In this document: piece after piece, positions 22,768 through 33,699 of the stretch | Position numbering within the stretch: position 1 is the stretch's first letter | Layout of the letters: each line of letters begins with the position of its first letter | Source: Cryoendolithus antarcticus | Lineage: Eukaryota > Ascomycota > Dothideomycetes > Cladosporiales > Cladosporiaceae | Length of the DNA: 64,000 nt | Assembly (NCBI GenBank): GCA_002077065.1 | Contig: NAJO01000037.1 | Span: 124,001 to 188,000 of the forward strand | Reading direction: 5' to 3' | Notes under the pieces: generated by a model | What the model saw: the letters and a program-made list of their open reading frames with translations, nothing else | Databases searched by the model: none | What the model was told of the DNA's origin: nothing | Translations under genes and position numbers: made by a program

Positions 22768-23679
22768 GCACAACTCCTCGAAGCGTGCGCGGGTGATGGA
22801 GGTGTAGAAGTCGACACCCTCGTAGAGAGAGTCGATTTCGATGGAAGTCTGAGCGGAGCTGGACAATGTGCGCTTCGCCCGCTCGCATGCGGTGCGGAGA
22901 CGACGGAGAGCGCGCGGGTTGCTGGCCAGGTCCTTCTTGTTCTTGCGTTTGAACTCAGACATGAAGTGGTTGACGAGGCGGTTGTCGAAGTCTTCGCCAC
23001 CCAAGTGGGTGTCACCGGCAGTCGACTTTACCTCGAAGATACCCTCCTCGATGGTGAGCAGCGACACATCGAAAGTGCCACCACCCAAGTCGAAGATGAG
23101 CACGTTGCGCTCGCCCTCAGTCTTCTTGTCGAGACCGTAGGCAATTGCAGCAGCAGTCGGCTCGTTGATGATGCGGAGGACGTTCAGTCCAGCAATGAGA
23201 CCGGCGTCCTTGGTGGCTTGGCGCTGGGAGTCGTTGAAGTATGCGGGCACAGTGACGACTGCGTTGTTGACAGTCTCACCGAGGTATGACTCTGCCGTTT
23301 CCCTCATCTTGGTCAAGATCATGGAAGAGATCTCCTCGGGTGTGAACTCCTTGGTCTCGCCCTTGAACTCGACCTGAACGACCGGCTTGCCGCCCTTGTC
23401 GATGACCTTGAAGGGGAAGTGCTTCATATCAGCCTGCACCTCTGCGTCGTTGAACTTGCGGCCAATGAGGCGCTTTGCGTCGAAGACTGTGTTGATGGGG
23501 TTCATGGCGACTTGGTTCTTCGCCGAGTCACCAATGAGGCGCTCGGTGTCTGTGAAGGCGACGAACGAGGGCGTTGTGCGATTGCCCTGGTCGTTGGCGA
23601 TGATCTCAATGCGGTCATCGCGGAAGATGCCCACACAGGAGTAGGTCGTACCCAAATCGATACCGATTGCGGGTGCCAT
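21724..23679 (-). CDS. Cytosolic Hsp70 chaperone (SSA type)
   Basis: ATP-dependent chaperone of the cytosol and nucleus. Intronless, 651 aa. Begins [17 protein letters not shown] (phosphate loop 1) and ends in PTVEEVD, the EEVD tail that binds TPR co-chaperones and marks the cytosolic class. Other signatures: [25 protein letters not shown], the linker LLLDVAPLS and the substrate-binding lid. A Gly/Met/Pro-rich stretch of about 35 residues precedes EEVD. No signal peptide, presequence or HDEL retention signal is present, which excludes BiP and the mitochondrial form. The SSB ribosome-associated type is excluded by the EEVD terminus. Absence of introns suits heat-shock expression, when splicing is inhibited. 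A heat-shock element lies about 190 bp upstream. Confidence 0.97.
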
Positions 23680-24578
23680 GTTGGGCGGATGTGTAGGATG
23701 TGTTGATTTTGGTATGAAGGTCGAATAGGTTGATGGGCTCAGCTATGTGAGTATGAGTGTGGTATGCAAGAGGGTTCTTGAAGAAGATGTGGTATAGTGG
23801 AGGGATGTGGTTGAGAAGGAAATTGTTTTGTGGTGTTCTCTTATGAGCGGTGGCTGCGGACTTTTTTGGAAGCTTCCAGAAGATAGCTGCCTCTCGTCAC
23901 TGCAGGAAACCGCCAGCACACTCTCGAAAACCAGTCAAATTCTGCTAGCTTACGACGTCAACCAATTGCTATACTCTGCCAGGCTTGTGTGAGTAGTCTA
24001 TTCGCGTTCTTGTGCTCAGTATACGCGCCGCTATGCTCATGTTTGCATGATTCTTCGGAATATTTACCATGTGGAAAGTGACGTTGCCAGGTGGGGCGAA
24101 TTTTGGATGGTATCGATAACGTTAGCCTCAGGCATCAACTCGCTCTCGAGCATCTGTCTAACTTGCTTGCGCTCATGCCCTCTGCACCGCATAAGTGAGC
24201 GTCCAGTGTCTCAGTGCGGCGAGAATCCGATGAGATGCACATGCATATCATATGCCCAGCATTAAGCCTGTCCGGAAAAGCCTGTGTTCGCGTATGCTGC
24301 GATACTCTCGGCTGCGCACTATACAGTGCCCTGTCAAGCTCCGTTGAAACGAAAGGCTTTCAAGCACGATCGGAGTATCTCAATCGCATACCTGTACTAG
24401 ACTACGGGGTGGAATCAGGCAACAAGTCAAGATGTGGCTGCGGTCTATATCAGCTGGGCCATTGCACAGCTACCTTAGTCACCATAGCAAGCAAACCGAA
24501 TGAACCCCAACCGAGATTCCTCTGACAGATCCAACGAGGAGATCGATGTAGTGACTGTATCAGCATGCAGCCCACGCC
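23680..24578. other. Hsp70 promoter and intergenic DNA
   Basis: Contains the heat-shock element and the Hsp70 leader. Beyond 23900 there are only short frames without support. Confidence 0.5.
23869..23881 (-). promoter_or_regulatory. Heat-shock element upstream of Hsp70
   Basis: The plus strand reads GAAGCTTCCAGAA, three perfect inverted nGAAn units (GAA-nn-TTC-nn-GAA), the binding site of an Hsf1 trimer. It is about 190 bp upstream of the Hsp70 ATG at 23679. The match is exact and the position is appropriate. Confidence 0.75.
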
Positions 24579-24914
24579 TCACCACCTCCTCCGCCTCTCC
24601 TCTCTCTCACCCCTCACCGCTTCCATCAATCTCTCGCACTTCGTCCTCCAATAATGATACCTCTCCATCAATGCCCCATTCGCCCGCCTCACCTCCCTCA
24701 GCTCAGCACTGAGGGTCCGCACCTCCGCCTCCCTCTCCCGCAGTCTTCGCTTGAGTAGGACAATCTCAGCGATGTAGTCGTTCATCAATTGGCGTTGTCG
24801 TTGTCGTTCCCGAGCTTCGTCTTCGTGATGTGATCGTCGCCGGATGTCGAAGTCCTCCCAGTCGTCTTGGTGGTATGAGCGCCTGCGGTGGTGATGGTGG
24901 TGAGGTTGTACCAT
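24579..24914 (-). CDS. Small basic coiled-coil protein, unknown
   Basis: Open frame of 111 aa from an ATG. It opens with five His and an Arg-rich segment (MVQPHHHHHRRRSYHQDD), then about 70 residues of strongly heptad-like charged helix (NDYIAEIVLLKRRLREREAEV, LSAELREVRRANGALM), ending RRRRW. The composition is protein-like and likely coiled coil, but bZIP basic-region residues are absent, so a transcription factor call is not supported. No family recognised. It may be longer with upstream exons. Confidence 0.45.
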   Translation of the reverse strand: MVQPHHHHHRRRSYHQDDWEDFDIRRRSHHEDEARERQRQRQLMNDYIAEIVLLKRRLREREAEVRTLSAELREVRRANGALMERYHYWRTKCERLMEAVRGEREERRRRW

Positions 24915-26353
24915 GAGTTGCTCAGTAGTGACCTGGATTTGGGTCTTCGCTATGGTGGTATGACTGGGATTGAGGATTCCGGATGTTGGCTAGTCTTTCT
25001 GCTCTGGTTCGAGGTGTTTGCTTGATATGAGTCGCACAAGCAAAGCAAGGGATCGGATTGATAGATACAGTAGGAGATTGAGAGTCTACTACCTTGCCAC
25101 TCAAACCTACCTCGAGATATTCTGCGGCCTCGGCAGTTTTCAGTCACGTTCAGAGCACCTTTACCGTCACCTGATGCTCGGCACTGCTACAATCGCACAA
25201 GGGTCTGCCACAGTAAAGAAGAGAAAGCAGACCCATGTCAAGCTGGAAGTCAATCCGCAGATCTGTTGGGTCTCGTCGCTTGATATTAGTGTACCGAGAG
25301 AGCAAGTGAGGTCGCCCCGAAGGATTGGCTGCGGCGGCTCGAGACGTGTTGGTGATTAGGCAGCACAGTACTGCGGTATGCTCCGCCTTGCCTCAGGACA
25401 CTTTTTGAGACATCGAGATGTATAAGCATAGCTCCCAGGCAGTAATCTCTTGGTCAATGGAAAGCATTGCAGCCTTGTGGTCCGGGTGTCTCGTGGCTGG
25501 AGTTCGTTAAGCCATGGAAACTGGTGGGCCGTGCGAGTTGTACAGCCTCCGTCAAAGGATGCCTCAGCCTCTGCTTTGTGAGTGGCGACAGTCAGGCATG
25601 CTCTCTCTGATTACAACCTATGCAGCTGCGCTGTCGTCGCCATGGTCTAGAGATAAAAATGCCTTCATGTTACCGTCAACGGTGAAGTCGCTCTTCCTCG
25701 GTCAATGGTGTGACGCTTGCAGTCATCTATGCATGGAAGCAATGCAAAACAGCGGGCGGCTCCTTCGCTGATGGCACTGTGGGATTGTGCTGTTACGGTG
25801 CAGGATATAACAGCGTACTTACCGACCATATATCCTTTATTGGTCTTTCGTAGTAGCGACGAGGAGCGTCACCGCTTCGACACCGTCTCGCCCGGTTCAA
25901 GCCGATCGGGTAATCTCCTGGGCCAAGCTTCAGCCAACGCATGGACAAATGCACCAGACGCTGCATGAAGCAGAGCACAGCTTCGAAGCATTTCGTGCAT
26001 TGCATCTGCTAGTACCTCCGTAGTGACATCAATCGGCCGCCTACCTGCAGTTCAATGCCCATCACCATAGCTTAGTCACCGGCCACCCCACGTGCTTTTG
26101 CTCGCTATCTCTCAGCACGCGCTTGTTTGGTCGCCAGGTGGATCAACTGACCCCGGTCTCGCCTGCGCCTGTCAACCTGCACGGCTACTGTAGCAAGCCA
26201 GCTCAGATACCGCTACTCTAGCCACAGCAGCAGAGCTGCCGAAAAGCTCTACCACCGTGCGTCTGCGAAGCCGGATCGTCTCCACTTCACCTCCTACGAT
26301 ACCTCCACCTCCCTCTTTGGCTCACTCACTTAGCAAACCTCTCTGCGGAGTAG
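24915..26353. other. Intergenic, long; probably holds the transporter's first exon
   Basis: 1.4 kb upstream of the sugar transporter. The start codon of that gene should lie here or nearby, because its reading frame is open without an ATG back to a TAG at 26351-26353, but I could not identify the first exon. Nothing else is supported. Confidence 0.4.
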
Positions 26354-26860
26354 GGGGCTCCGCTACAGCCCCAGTACACCGCCAAGATTCCTTTCACCTT
26401 CGCCGGCGCCAGTACTCGCAAGCCCGCCAACATCCCCCTGCACACCCTCGGATCCGCCGGTCGAAGGACGAACCACAGACGGCACAGCAGCAGCGGGAGC
26501 TTCGACGAGAAAGACAGCGATAGACAGCGATTACGCCGCTCTGGGTCGTTCTCGGACGTTGGATCGGACTTCTCCCTGTGGAGCGATACTGGCGATCTTG
26601 TCGACCAGCTCGCTGACGAGGATCCGCTTGCGGGGCGAGTAAGGAGGAGCTTTGAGGAGCATCCGAGTCCGCATAGACGTGGAAGGAGTAGTCAGAAGAG
26701 GCAGCGGCACGCGGAGCATAGCGGGGACGAGAAGCAGGGCCGACACGTCCGCTTTGGCTCTGCTGTTGCTGCAGCACCTCGCCGGAAAGAGGATATTCGA
26801 ATCCCATCCCCTCCGCCCAAGAGGCTGAACTGGGGCGAGAAGGGCCTCGCGATCGCATTC
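26354..26860 (+). other. Probable 5' coding extension of the sugar transporter
   Basis: This 507-nt stretch is open in the same frame as the transporter and contains no in-frame ATG. Its translation looks like real protein: it contains KIPFTFAGAST, then Arg/Ser and acidic patches, HVRFGSAVAAAPRRKED, and RLNWGEKGLAIAF leading straight into the transporter's MPGDSH. I infer a cytosolic N-terminal tail whose start is in an upstream exon, with an acceptor at or just after 26353. An alternative is that translation starts at 26861 and this is leader sequence. Confidence 0.55.
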
Positions 26861-28629
26861 ATGCCGGGGGATAGTCATGCCCGCATGCACGGGCTGCATG
26901 GCAAGAAGCTCATATACTTCTTGTCCATCTTCGTGTCATTAGGGGTGTTCTTGTTCGGGTATGATCAGGGTGTTATGTCCGGTATCATCACTGGCAGCTA
27001 CTTCAATGACTACTTCCACCGGCCCTCGAGAGCGGAGATTGGGACTATGGTGGCGATTCTTGAAGTGGGAGCATTCATTGCATCGTTGGTCGTGGGACGA
27101 ATAGGCGATGTCATAGGCAGGCGGAAGACTATCTTGTACGGAGCTGCGGTCTTCGTGCTGGGTGGAGCGTGCCAGACATTCGCCACGGGCATGCCTATGA
27201 TGATGTTGGGACGCATTGTCGCTGGTCTTGGAGTTGGTGCACTTTCGACCATTGTGCCCGTCTACCAGTCAGAGATCTCGCCTCCCCATAACAGAGGCAA
27301 GCTTGCCTGCATCGAGTTCTCGGGCAACGTCTTCGGCTACATGTGCAGTGTCTGGGTGGACTACTTCTGCAGCTTCATTGGGAGCGACTGGGCATGGAGA
27401 GTGCCGCTACTGATGCAAGTCGTAATCGGCTCAATGTTGGTGATAGGAAGCTTCTTGATCGTCGAATCTCCGCGTTGGCTTCTGGACAACGATCACGATG
27501 AGGAAGGCATTGTGGTGATTGCCAACCTGTATGGCAAGGGCGATATCCACAATCCGAAGGCTCGAGACGAGTACCGCGAAATCAAGATGAACGTCTTGCT
27601 ACAGCGACAGGAGGGTGAGCGAGGGTATGCTGACATGTTCAAGCGCTACTATAAGCGTGTGTTCATTGCCATGTCCGCGCAGGCGCTCGCTCAGCTGAAC
27701 GGGATCAACGTAATCTCGTATTATGCTCCTCTGGTCTTCGAGCAAGCTGGGTGGCACGGCCGTCAAGCGATCTTGATGACGGGCATCAACGGCATCACCT
27801 ACCTCGCTTCCACGATACCGCCATGGTACGTGGTAGACACACTCGGCCGCCGCTTCATCTTGCTGTCTGGCGCGACAGCCATGTTTTTCGCCCTTTCAGC
27901 GATCTCGTTCTTTATGTACATCAACATCGGAGCCACAGCGAACATGGTGGTCGTGTTCGTCATGATCTACAACGCTGCGTTCGGATACTCATGGGGACCT
28001 ATACCGTGGCTGTATCCGCCTGAGATCCTGCCTCTGAGCATCCGGGCGAAGGGCGCTAGTCTGTCGACTGCTGCAAATTGGGCTTTCAATTGGTTGGTGG
28101 GTGAGATGACGCCAGTGCTGCAAGAGGCCATTGGATGGCGACTGTACCTGCTACACGCTTTCTTCTGCGCCGTGTCCTTTGTCGTCGGTAAGTCAGATCG
28201 AAGCTTTATTGTCCCCAGCACGCGCTAACACCCACTCCAGTCTACTTCATCTACCCCGAAACCGCGAACGTTCGCCTCGAAGACATGAATTCGATCTTCG
28301 GCGATGCAACGACCATAGCACCAACGCCCGAACAACACGCCGAAGTCGAATCGCTCTTCTCCGGCACCCGCTCTCCTGTTCCGTCCTTCCGTCTCGGCGA
28401 CGACGACAACAACGATCCTAACATCCCTGATCTCGAGATCGAGCCGCCGAATGTCAAAGTCGAAGATGGCAAGCCTATACTACCTGATGGAAACGGGATC
28501 AGTGTGCAGGACGTCAAGGAGGGTGTGGGTGGGTGGATCAGTAATATGGTGAATCGAAGTAAGGAGGATGCGAATGGGAGTGGGAGTGGGAAGTATAAGA
28601 AGATCGACCAGGACGAGGCGGAGCGATGA
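26861..28629 (+). CDS. MFS sugar transporter
   Basis: Twelve-helix proton/sugar symporter of the major facilitator superfamily, plasma membrane. Coding exons 26861-28187 and 28241-28629 (GTAAGT...CTCCAG, phase 1) give 571 aa from this Met; the true start is probably further upstream. Signatures: LFGYDQGVMSGI in helix 1, GRIGDVIGRRKT, VPVYQSEISPPHNRGKL after helix 4, ESPRWLL before the central loop, LNGINVISYYAPL in helix 7, VDTLGRR, and YPPEILPLSIRAKGAS near helix 10. These are sugar-porter motifs. A soluble C-terminal tail of about 110 residues, acidic then Lys-rich, follows YFIYPETANVRLEDM. The substrate (glucose, xylose, polyol or other) cannot be decided from sequence. Confidence 0.88.
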
Positions 28630-29325
28630 GGCCAAGGTTGATGGAACTGCAAGCGTGAGCTGTGGAGCGTGGCGTATTTGTTTGTGAAAAGTATAGAAAT
28701 ACTAAAGGTCCTTAGCGTGACTTCGCTTTCTTCTGACTGCTAAGCTTCCTCTTACCGCCGCATCAGCTTCATCACGTTGTTGCGGGTGCATTAATTTGTC
28801 CACATGGGCCTCTCGGACAATTTGGATATGCACGGCTGTAGTCTTCGAGGCCACGCCCTATAAGTGAAGTTCGTACGATCACGTGCAAGATTCTGTCTTC
28901 TCGAACGACACGTTTCAAGGTGCGCGGGCCGAGTGCTCCGAGCTAGTCTTGTCGCGTTACCCTTGCATAAGCGCAGCCACGAATAGTTCGAGGATCTCCG
29001 GGTCTAGAAAGGTAAGTTGGTCGAACACTTCAGCTTCAAACATCAGCGACTTCAATCGAAGCGCGTGATCATTAAGAACGACGCGCGAGTTTTCTTTCGG
29101 TTCTTAACACTCCTTCAATCGCTGCTTTGGAGAAGAAAATCAGATTGCACGGAGATCATCGGCGAGGAAGGGGCTATTGCGATCAGACGGGAGCTCGTGC
29201 AAGGAGGTCTGATTGCGTGGCTTCATGAGACTTGCAGCACTTTGAGCAGATCGCATTGAGAGTAACAGACTGGATCGTGGAAAGCCGATCAATTACATTC
29301 GCCGATACGGCGCCAACCTTCCATC
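28630..29325. other. Intergenic, promoter of PMT2
   Basis: Nothing supported beyond short frames; presumably the transporter 3' flank and the promoter of the mannosyltransferase. Confidence 0.5.
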
Positions 29326-31780
29326 ATGGCCATCCGAGATGAGGCCACGACGAGTGGGATAGACGCGCAGGGTGATCTGAAGAGGAGAACGGCAGGCCAG
29401 GCACAAGCACAGCCAAACGGGAACTACATACCGCAGGAGCTCGATGGCAAGCTGGACGAAAAGACGAAGCAGAAGGTTGGTCATGTTGATGATTTCTTGG
29501 TGAGGACAAGGCTGACGGTGGGCTAGACAAACTCGATACTCCAGACGCTGGACGACTATGAGTTTATCATCGCACCTATAATCTTTATAGTGCTCGCGTT
29601 CTTCACGCGGATGTGGAAGATTGGCTTGTCGCCGATCGTGACTTGGGATGAAGCACAGTATGCAATCTATCTTGATCCTCCAAGGCCATCACACTAGCTA
29701 ACAACGTTCGCCCAGTTTTGGCAAGTTCGGTTCCCACTACCTCAAACGCGAGTTCTACTTCGATGTCCACCCACCCCTCGGCAAGATGCTGGTCGGTCTC
29801 TCGGGTTATATGGCAGGCTACAATGGCTCCTTCGAGTTCAAGTCCGGCGAGACCTATCCGGAAGAACTCAACTACACCTTCATGCGTCTGTTCAACTCCG
29901 CCTTCGGCGCGCTGTGCGTACCTCTCGCGTACTGGACGGCGAAAGAGCTGCACTTCAAGAAACCTACAGTATGGCTAGTTACGGCTATGGTGCTATTCGA
30001 GAACAGCTACACGACGATCAGCAGATTCATTCTTCTCGATAGCATGCTGTTGTTCTTCACGTTCACGACCGTGTTCTGCTGGAGCAAGTTTCACAACCAG
30101 AGGCATGATCCCTTCAGCCCGGAGTGGGGCATCTGGCTGTTCGCGACGGGAGTAAGTATTGGATGCGTGTGCAGCGTTAAGTGGGTCGGCATGTTTGGCA
30201 CAGCACTTGTTGGGCTATACACGATTGAGGATCTGTGGAATAAGTTCGGAGACTTGAAGCTGCCGAAGGTATGTCTTAATGCAGCAACACGTGAAGAAAG
30301 AGTCACTGACAGAACGGCAGGTCGAATTGGGAGCTCATCTCTTCTTCCGCGTCATTGGGTTGATCGTCATCCCCCTCATAGTCTACATGTTCTCTTTCTG
30401 GATCCACTTTCTCATCCTGGAGAACAGCGGTCCAGGCGACGCTCAGATGTCCTCTCTCTTCCAGGCAAACCTTCGAGGCACTGAAGTCGGCAAGGATAGC
30501 CCTCTCGAGATCGCGTATGGCTCTCGTGCAACATTGAAGAACATGGGCTATGGTGGTGGACTGCTGCATTCTCACGTGCAGACCTACCCAGAAGGCTCAG
30601 GCCAGCAGCAGATTACTTGCTACCACCACAAGGATGCCAACAATGACTGGTTCTTCTACCCCAACAGACACCAGCCGGAGTACAACGCCGAAGACCCGCT
30701 CAAGTATGTTGGTGATGGCGATGTCATCCGCTTGATCCACGCCCAGACCGGCCGCAACTTGCACTCGCATCAAATGGCTGCACCTGTCACGAAGGCCGAC
30801 TGGGAGGTGTCTTGCTACGGCAACACTACCGTTGGCGACACTAAAGACCACTGGGCTGTCGAAGTCGTGGACGACGCAGCCTCGAGAGACTACTCGAAGC
30901 TGCGGACGCTGACCACAGCGTTCCGACTCAAGCATGTCGACCTCAACTGCTACCTGCGTGCTGGCAATGTCAATCTGCCGCAGTGGGGTTTCAAGCAGAT
31001 CGAAACTACTTGTGTGAAGGAGAACCACCCTCGCGATGTGTACACTCACTGGAACGTTGAGTCGCACTGGAACGAGAAGCGTAAGCTATCGCTTGTGCCT
31101 AAGTATCAGACATGCACGTACTGACGTTACTCACAGTCCCCGCCGGTGACCCAGGCTCCTACAAGTCCCCCTTCCTCCGCGACTTCGTCCACCTAAACGT
31201 CGCCATGATGACCTCAAACAACGCCCTGGTCCCCGATCCCGACAAACAGGACGACCTTGCCTCCAAGCCCTGGCAATGGCCCCTCTTGAACGTCGGACTC
31301 CGCATGTGCGGCTGGGACGACCACATCGTGAAGTACTTCCTCCTCGGCAATCCGATCGTGTACTGGGGCAGCACACTCAGCATCGGCGTCTTCTTCTTAA
31401 TGCTGGGATGGTACTCGATTCGCTGGCAACGAGGCTACAAGGAATTGAGCGCGGAGCAGATCGATCGATTCCATTATGCTGGTATCTACCCAGTTATTGG
31501 GTGGTTCTTGCACTACCTGCCGTTCATCGCCATGGCGCGTGTGACGTACGTGCACCACTACTATCCTGCGCTGTACTTCGCCATACTCTGCGCTGGCTTC
31601 TGCGTGGATTGGTACACGAGGGATTTGAAGAAGGTGCTGCAGGCTGGCATCTTCACGGTGCTGTATGTGGCTGTTATTGGACTTTTCGTGATGTTCAGGG
31701 CGATCAGCTTCGGAATGGAGGGCAACAATCAGCAGTGGAAGCACTTGAAGTGGCTGCCTACTTGGCGGATGGTGGACTGA
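29326..31780 (+). CDS. PMT2: Protein O-mannosyltransferase, PMT2 family
   Basis: ER membrane enzyme transferring mannose from dolichyl-phosphate mannose to Ser/Thr of secretory proteins. Five exons (29326-29475, 29545-29657, 29716-30268, 30321-31080, 31137-31780) give 739 aa. The catalytic first loop reads [19 protein letters not shown] then [10 protein letters not shown], with the essential Asp-Glu pair. [18 protein letters not shown] follows. The central lumenal part has MIR repeats ([53 protein letters not shown]). The C-terminal part has several more helices and ends [11 protein letters not shown]. Length and motifs fit PMT2. The first splice site is uncertain: a donor at 29476 (GTTGGT, 69-nt intron) is preferred over one at 29500 (GTGAGG, 45 nt), because the likely branch site would be too near the latter. 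Confidence 0.92.
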
Positions 31781-32465
31781 GAGCACTAGACCGCAGATTG
31801 CAGGCATGGAGGTGGCGTTGGAGTGATGGGTAGATGAGCGATACGTATGAGTTGTACCAACATTGTGAAAGTCTTCGAGGGTATCATCTCACTTGATTGC
31901 CGGTTGATGATGATATTCGCGCGATGTCACAGCCCAGGCACCGTGCCATCCGCACCAGCGCTACTGTTGTTCCCTCCGGCCAATCTGCGAATCGCGCCTT
32001 GGCATTCCAAACCACCACTTGCCGGCATACAGTGGCTTCTCGCCTTCATTCTGTTGGATGCATTGCCCATCTGGGCCGCAGGTTTGGTGCTTACATTCGA
32101 GTCGTGGAGCTCGAAGCTTTCGTCACAAGACTTTGGAGTATGGTTCCGCTCTCGGGAGAGAGGGCTTCCCTTGCGCGAGTATAACAACTCTCACTGTAGC
32201 CAGATCTGAACTGCAATGCGGCCGAAAGCCAGTATTCTGCGGCTTCGTGATGCACATTCGAATCTCGATCGGAACGAGCTTTCTCACGAACGCCGCAGTG
32301 CCGAAATCCTCTCCCACAGCCATGATGATGGGAGCACTGGCACCCTGTAAACTTTTCGGAAACGTCGACATAGCGTTGGTAATTCGGAATCGGTTCATCG
32401 CTAGGTAGCTTCCACAAATCGCCGTGATCGAGATTGGATGACGATGCGCGTCAATCATCGACGCC
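31781..32465. other. Intergenic, converging 3' flanks
   Basis: Lies between the convergent PMT2 and the next minus-strand gene. Only short frames; no gene supported. Confidence 0.5.
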
Positions 32466-33068
32466 TCAAAATTGTCTCCATCCCTCTCCGCCCACAACCA
32501 TATTCTTCGCCGCTTCTTTCGCCTTCTCCGACTTCCCTACCCATACTGTAGTGGCGTCTTTAATTTGCTCTGTCCCAAACTTATTGAGAAGGTAATCTTT
32601 CAGAGCCTCGATCTCCCTCCCGCTCTCTTTGACAAGCGCTTCCTTATCTCCCTTCCCCTCCTTTCTCAGCCCTTCGGCCCTCTTCACAAACCCCTTCGCT
32701 CCCTCAAGCCCTCCATCGCTTCCCCACACTTCCTGAAAGACCTCACTTTCGCTCACATCACCGTACCATGCATCAGTGTTCCTATAGTCTCCTTCGACTC
32801 TGTGGAGCAGTCCATGGATGAACATTGCCTCATACGCTGGTGCGGACTCCATGTGACGGCAGAGGAAGTGAGCGCTTGATAGATCGGCATTTAGAATGTG
32901 TAGAAGAGCTTCGAGAGTTGGATGAAGTGAAAGATTTGTGATCGCATGAGATATCTGCTTTGAGTGCGGGTTTGGTGAAGGGGACGGAAGGATGGGATAT
33001 GAGTAAGTTGAAACTAAGTGATTGTAGATCGAAGTGAAGGAATTGAGCTCTGATGTGGAGGGCGCCAT
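32466..33068 (-). CDS. Conserved-looking hypothetical protein, 200 aa
   Basis: Frame beginning MAPSTSELNSFTSIYNHLV; the open frame extends upstream to 33179 but the upstream part is uncharacteristic, so I start at 33068. The centre has a striking segment, MFIHGLLHRVEGDYRNTDAWYGDVS, resembling a motif of small fungal proteins of unknown function in which His, Glu-Gly-Asp and Trp-Tyr recur. The C-terminal half is Lys/Glu-rich helix. No signal peptide or membrane segment. Function unknown; coding status is well supported by composition. Confidence 0.65.
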   Translation of the reverse strand: MAPSTSELNSFTSIYNHLVSTYSYPILPSPSPNPHSKQISHAITNLSLHPTLEALLHILNADLSSAHFLCRHMESAPAYEAMFIHGLLHRVEGDYRNTDAWYGDVSESEVFQEVWGSDGGLEGAKGFVKRAEGLRKEGKGDKEALVKESGREIEALKDYLLNKFGTEQIKDATTVWVGKSEKAKEAAKNMVVGGEGWRQF

Positions 33069-33699
33069 GTTGGCCGAATGAGCTGGATCGCGGTGATGAG
33101 GGGACGAACTGAAAGCTTTCCCTGTGCTGATATACTCAGCACTTCTTGTTGGCTTCGCCGACACGATGTCAGCGTTCACAGCATCAGCTAGTCATGTCTG
33201 GACATGTCGGCGTCAACGCCGGGTCATAGATGTCCAAGCTTTTGTGCATGAACCATGTTCCTGTCCCGATGTCCACCCGAAACACTCTCGTATGGCGGCG
33301 ACATCTCTTTCGATACAGTCGGGGGTCAGTTGTGTTAGCATAGTGGGTCTGCGGCATAGATAAAAAGGGTTCGACGTTACTGCTGATCAGATCGCCAAGG
33401 ATATCAATTCAGATCATCCACATACAAACTTCCCAAAAGGGAAAGAACGACACGTGCCTCCCCAGAAAGTTGGTTGCTGCCGGCTGCCGGCACCAGGATC
33501 ACACGGCGATCAAACGTCATGTCTACTCCGCTAGCGCGTGGTGAACGTGTCCAGGATTTGAGGTTGGAAATCCGCAACGAGAGGTATGAAGCAGTAGAGG
33601 TAGTATAAGCTCCTTTTGTCTTGTCTTTCAAACCCTGCGCGCCATTCCTAGCTGTCATTTGTAATTAATACTCAAAGAACCACCACCAATCCTCCAGTC
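33069..33699. other. Intergenic, divergent promoters
   Basis: Lies between two divergent genes, the hypothetical protein and the CDF transporter. No further gene supported. Confidence 0.5.

Noticed and set aside
22690..23289. 199-codon frame antisense to Hsp70
   Set aside because: Shadow of the strongly biased Hsp70 coding sequence.
29500..29544. Alternative 45-nt first intron of PMT2 (donor GTGAGG)
   Set aside because: The likely CTGAC branch site would be only about 12 nt from the donor; the 69-nt version is more plausible, though not proven.
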